Assembly (NCBI GenBank): GCA_031285115.1
Contig: JAITWU010000317.1
Location: 1-26,258 of the forward strand
Reading direction: 5' to 3'
Length of the DNA: 26,258 bases
Source of the DNA: Azonexus sp.
GTDB taxonomy: Bacteria > Pseudomonadota > Gammaproteobacteria > Burkholderiales > Rhodocyclaceae
Position numbers and translations under genes: made by a program. Below the pieces are notes generated by a model, which was given only the letters and a program-made list of their open reading frames with translations, ran no database searches and was not told where the DNA came from. This document shows, one piece after another, positions 24,447 to 26,258 of this stretch; the first letter of the stretch is position 1; each line of letters begins with the position of its first letter.

Positions 24447-26258
24447 TCAAATCTGCCCGGCAGCCGTCCGGCCACCCCGCGCCGCCCCCTTGAGCATAAA
24501 GCCGAGAAACAACAGCATATAAAACAGCCACGCCAGACGCGGTACGTCGATGACGCTGTCAAACATGCCAACAACCAGAAAGCCGACCATGGCCGCCGAC
24601 AGGTAAGGCGCCAGTTCGTGCCGCCGCGCCCGGCCCAGGTTCAGTCGCCACAAGGCGGCGACGAGCAGCAGCAGGAACGACGCCAGACCGAACAAGCCCT
24701 GATCGAACAGCACATTGACCAGAACGTTTTTGGCGTGCCAGGGCAGGTGGTCGTGGTCGCTGCTGAAAAACCAGCCGCGCATATCGTCGGCGAAATCGCC
24801 ATTGGTCAGCAGCGATTCGCCGCCCGGCCCGCTGAGGACGACATCTTCAATATCGGCTGCGCCGCTGATGTTGCTGATGCCGAGCGAGAACATCCTGAGT
24901 CGCGGCGCATACCACGGGCCACCGCCGAGCCGCGGCCCGGCCAGCGGCATGGTCACGCTCCGCCAGTCGCCGCCAGCCTTGACCTTGGCGCGCCCGATGG
25001 CGCAACCGGCAACATAGAGCAGGTGTTTTTCGCAAACCTCGACATGCAGATTGACATCGGTCTGCGGCCGGATTTTCAGCGTCACGACGAACGGCCCGTT
25101 GGCAGAGAAAGGCAGGCGCTGGGAGACGCGGAAAATATCGCCAAAGCTCATCGGATGCCGTGGCGCGACCAGCGATAACCAGGCGTCATCGCCTTCATGC
25201 GCCAGCCGGTAAGTGCCGGGGAATTTGCCATCCGGCGTGGTAAAAAAATAATTGGCCGGATAGCGCCCAAGGCCCTTGCCGAACCACAGATCTGACGGCG
25301 TCTGCAACATCGCCGCGCTGATCGACCAATGATCGAGACGCCCGCCCAGATCGTGCGATGAAGTCGAAAAGCGACCGCTCATATAGCCGCCACCGATGAA
25401 CACCGCCACCATCGCGCTGACCGCCACCGCCGCGCTCATGAAAGTGGCCTGCCAGCGCAGCCCCTGCGGCCAGACCGGGCGGGCGGCGAAGATGGCAGCG
25501 AGACCTGCGACAAAGGTGAGAAGTAGAGCGATCAACATGCCCGCCAGAGCATCGCCGCCGCCCCAGTAATCGGCGACCTGCGCGGCGATGACGCCGAGAG
25601 CAAGCCAGCCGCCAGCGGCAAAAATCCGCCGACTGCCGACGAGCGCCGCAGGTCTCTGCCAGAGGACGAAAAACAGGGCCGCGAACAGCGCGAAATACAC
25701 TCCATACGGCCCCTTGGGCAACACGGCGGCGAGCAGCGCGAGGAGACCACCGCCCATCAAACCGAGGGCGACACCGGCGGCCAGTTGCCGCCTGGCGATG
25801 CCGCGCAAGACCTGCGGCATCAGCAAAGTCACCGTGACGACGCCAAGCCAGGCGAGAAGGCCGCGATAACCGCCAGCGGCGAAGACGAGACCCGCCATGA
25901 CGGCCAAGAGCGGCAAGGCGAGCGCCCAGCGGAGCGGCGGCCAGACCGCCGCCGCCGACTGTTGGCCGACGCTGGCGGCTGGGCGCGTCTGCCAGGCGAG
26001 CAGCGGCAGAGAGAGGAAGAGCGCCAGATAGACGCCGCGCGAAAAAGTAGTCAGCGCCGCGTAGGCGGCGAGGACGAGAAGGCCGGAAGCGAGCGCATGG
26101 CCGCCCGCCGTGCGCGCATGGCGCAAGGCCCAGACGGCAAAGGGCATGGTCAGCAGCAGCCAGCCGTCGAGCGCCGCGCCGCCGACGTGCATTTCCCAGA
26201 ACAGGGCGGTCGAGCGGTAGTCGCTGGAAAAATTGAGGAGATCGGTAAACGCCAGCCG
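24447..26258 (-). CDS. O-antigen ligase/polymerase-like membrane protein with large inserted domain (5' partial)
   Basis: The frame runs off the right edge of the window. The residues before the first Met (RLAFTDLLNFSSDYRSTALFWE) are typical of a mid-protein segment of this family, so the true start lies outside; 603 residues are visible. Wzy_C landmarks are FTDLLNFSS, ALTTFSRGVYLALFLSL, and GGRLDHWSISAAMLQTPSDLWFGKGLGRYP. In ordinary ligases this last block is soon followed by a periplasmic HxHN motif. Here about 165 residues of strand-rich, non-membrane sequence intervene (about 24740-25240), ending with LLTNGDFADDMRGWFF and then WHAKNVLVNVLFDQGLFG. The insert resembles a carbohydrate-binding jelly roll. 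The protein is probably a periplasm-facing polymerase or ligase for the EPS repeat. Four hydrophobic helices close the chain. Confidence 0.9.
   Translation of the reverse strand, partial: RLAFTDLLNFSSDYRSTALFWEMHVGGAALDGWLLLTMPFAVWALRHARTAGGHALASGLLVLAAYAALTTFSRGVYLALFLSLPLLAWQTRPAASVGQQSAAAVWPPLRWALALPLLAVMAGLVFAAGGYRGLLAWLGVVTVTLLMPQVLRGIARRQLAAGVALGLMGGGLLALLAAVLPKGPYGVYFALFAALFFVLWQRPAALVGSRRIFAAGGWLALGVIAAQVADYWGGGDALAGMLIALLLTFVAGLAAIFAARPVWPQGLRWQATFMSAAVAVSAMVAVFIGGGYMSGRFSTSSHDLGGRLDHWSISAAMLQTPSDLWFGKGLGRYPANYFFTTPDGKFPGTYRLAHEGDDAWLSLVAPRHPMSFGDIFRVSQRLPFSANGPFVVTLKIRPQTDVNLHVEVCEKHLLYVAGCAIGRAKVKAGGDWRSVTMPLAGPRLGGGPWYAPRLRMFSLGISNISGAADIEDVVLSGPGGESLLTNGDFADDMRGWFFSSDHDHLPWHAKNVLVNVLFDQGLFGLASFLLLLVAALWRLNLGRARRHELAPYLSAAMVGFLVVGMFDSVIDVPRLAWLFYMLLFLGFMLKGAARGGRTAAGQI

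Noticed and set aside
24342..25178. 278-codon plus-strand frame
   Set aside because: It is antisense to the ligase-like gene and has a biased composition and no domain.
1..26258. CRISPR arrays, tRNA/rRNA genes, insertion sequences, PEP-CTERM substrate genes
   Set aside because: No regularly spaced repeats, transposase motifs, tRNA-like cloverleaf or C-terminal PEP-helix-basic tails were seen in the reading.

Overview
The window is about 26 kb of GC-rich DNA with no non-coding stretch over about 210 bases. It is almost wholly an extracellular-polysaccharide (EPS) locus of the exosortase A (XrtA/EpsH) type. The gene set (FemAB-like protein, XrtA-EpsI, stp1/stp2/stp4-type glycosyltransferases, XrtA-type amidotransferase, XrtA-type O-ligase) and the strong GCC/CGC codon bias fit a Gram-negative betaproteobacterium, perhaps a floc- or biofilm-forming member of the Rhodocyclales. 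That placement is an inference. No rRNA, tRNA, CRISPR array, insertion sequence or PEP-CTERM substrate gene was seen.

Plus-strand operon, 1-20229. It opens with the C-terminal part of a FemAB-like protein. Next come the XrtA core (1-7754): stp1-type glycosyltransferase, an exosortase fused to EpsI, stp2-type glycosyltransferase, glutamine-dependent amidotransferase and stp4-type glycosyltransferase. A fourth GT4 enzyme follows. Positions 8988-14273 hold a five-gene accessory cassette: CapK/PaaK-like adenylate-forming enzyme, low-molecular-weight phosphatase-like protein, polysaccharide deacetylase, membrane acyltransferase 3 and ATP-grasp ligase. Then come the XrtA-associated O-ligase, a tiny membrane ORF, a secreted TPR protein, a second deacetylase, and an AlgI-like MBOAT with an SGNH/AlgJ-like partner. 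Most junctions overlap (ATGA, GTGA, TGATG) or lie within 15 bases, which suggests one long, translationally coupled transcript.

Minus-strand operon, 26258-20251, converging on the first with only 21 bases between stop codons. In order of transcription it holds an O-antigen ligase/polymerase-like membrane protein (its 5' end lies outside the window) with a large extracytoplasmic insertion, a family 2 glycosyltransferase, an asparagine-synthase-like protein that has lost its glutaminase nucleophile, and a Wzx-type flippase. The visible plus operon has no flippase, so the two operons probably form one Wzx/Wzy pathway. The glycosyltransferases would build a lipid-linked repeat, the flippase would export it, and the ligase/polymerase proteins would polymerise or attach it. 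Amidotransferases, ATP-grasp, deacetylases and acyltransferases would decorate it. XrtA/EpsI may process and attach partner proteins.

Most worth a second look: the ligase with the inserted beta-rich domain, the glutaminase-less amidotransferase paralogue, the CapK/phosphatase/deacetylase/acyltransferase/ATP-grasp cassette, and the possibly frameshifted membrane microprotein at 15581-15796.
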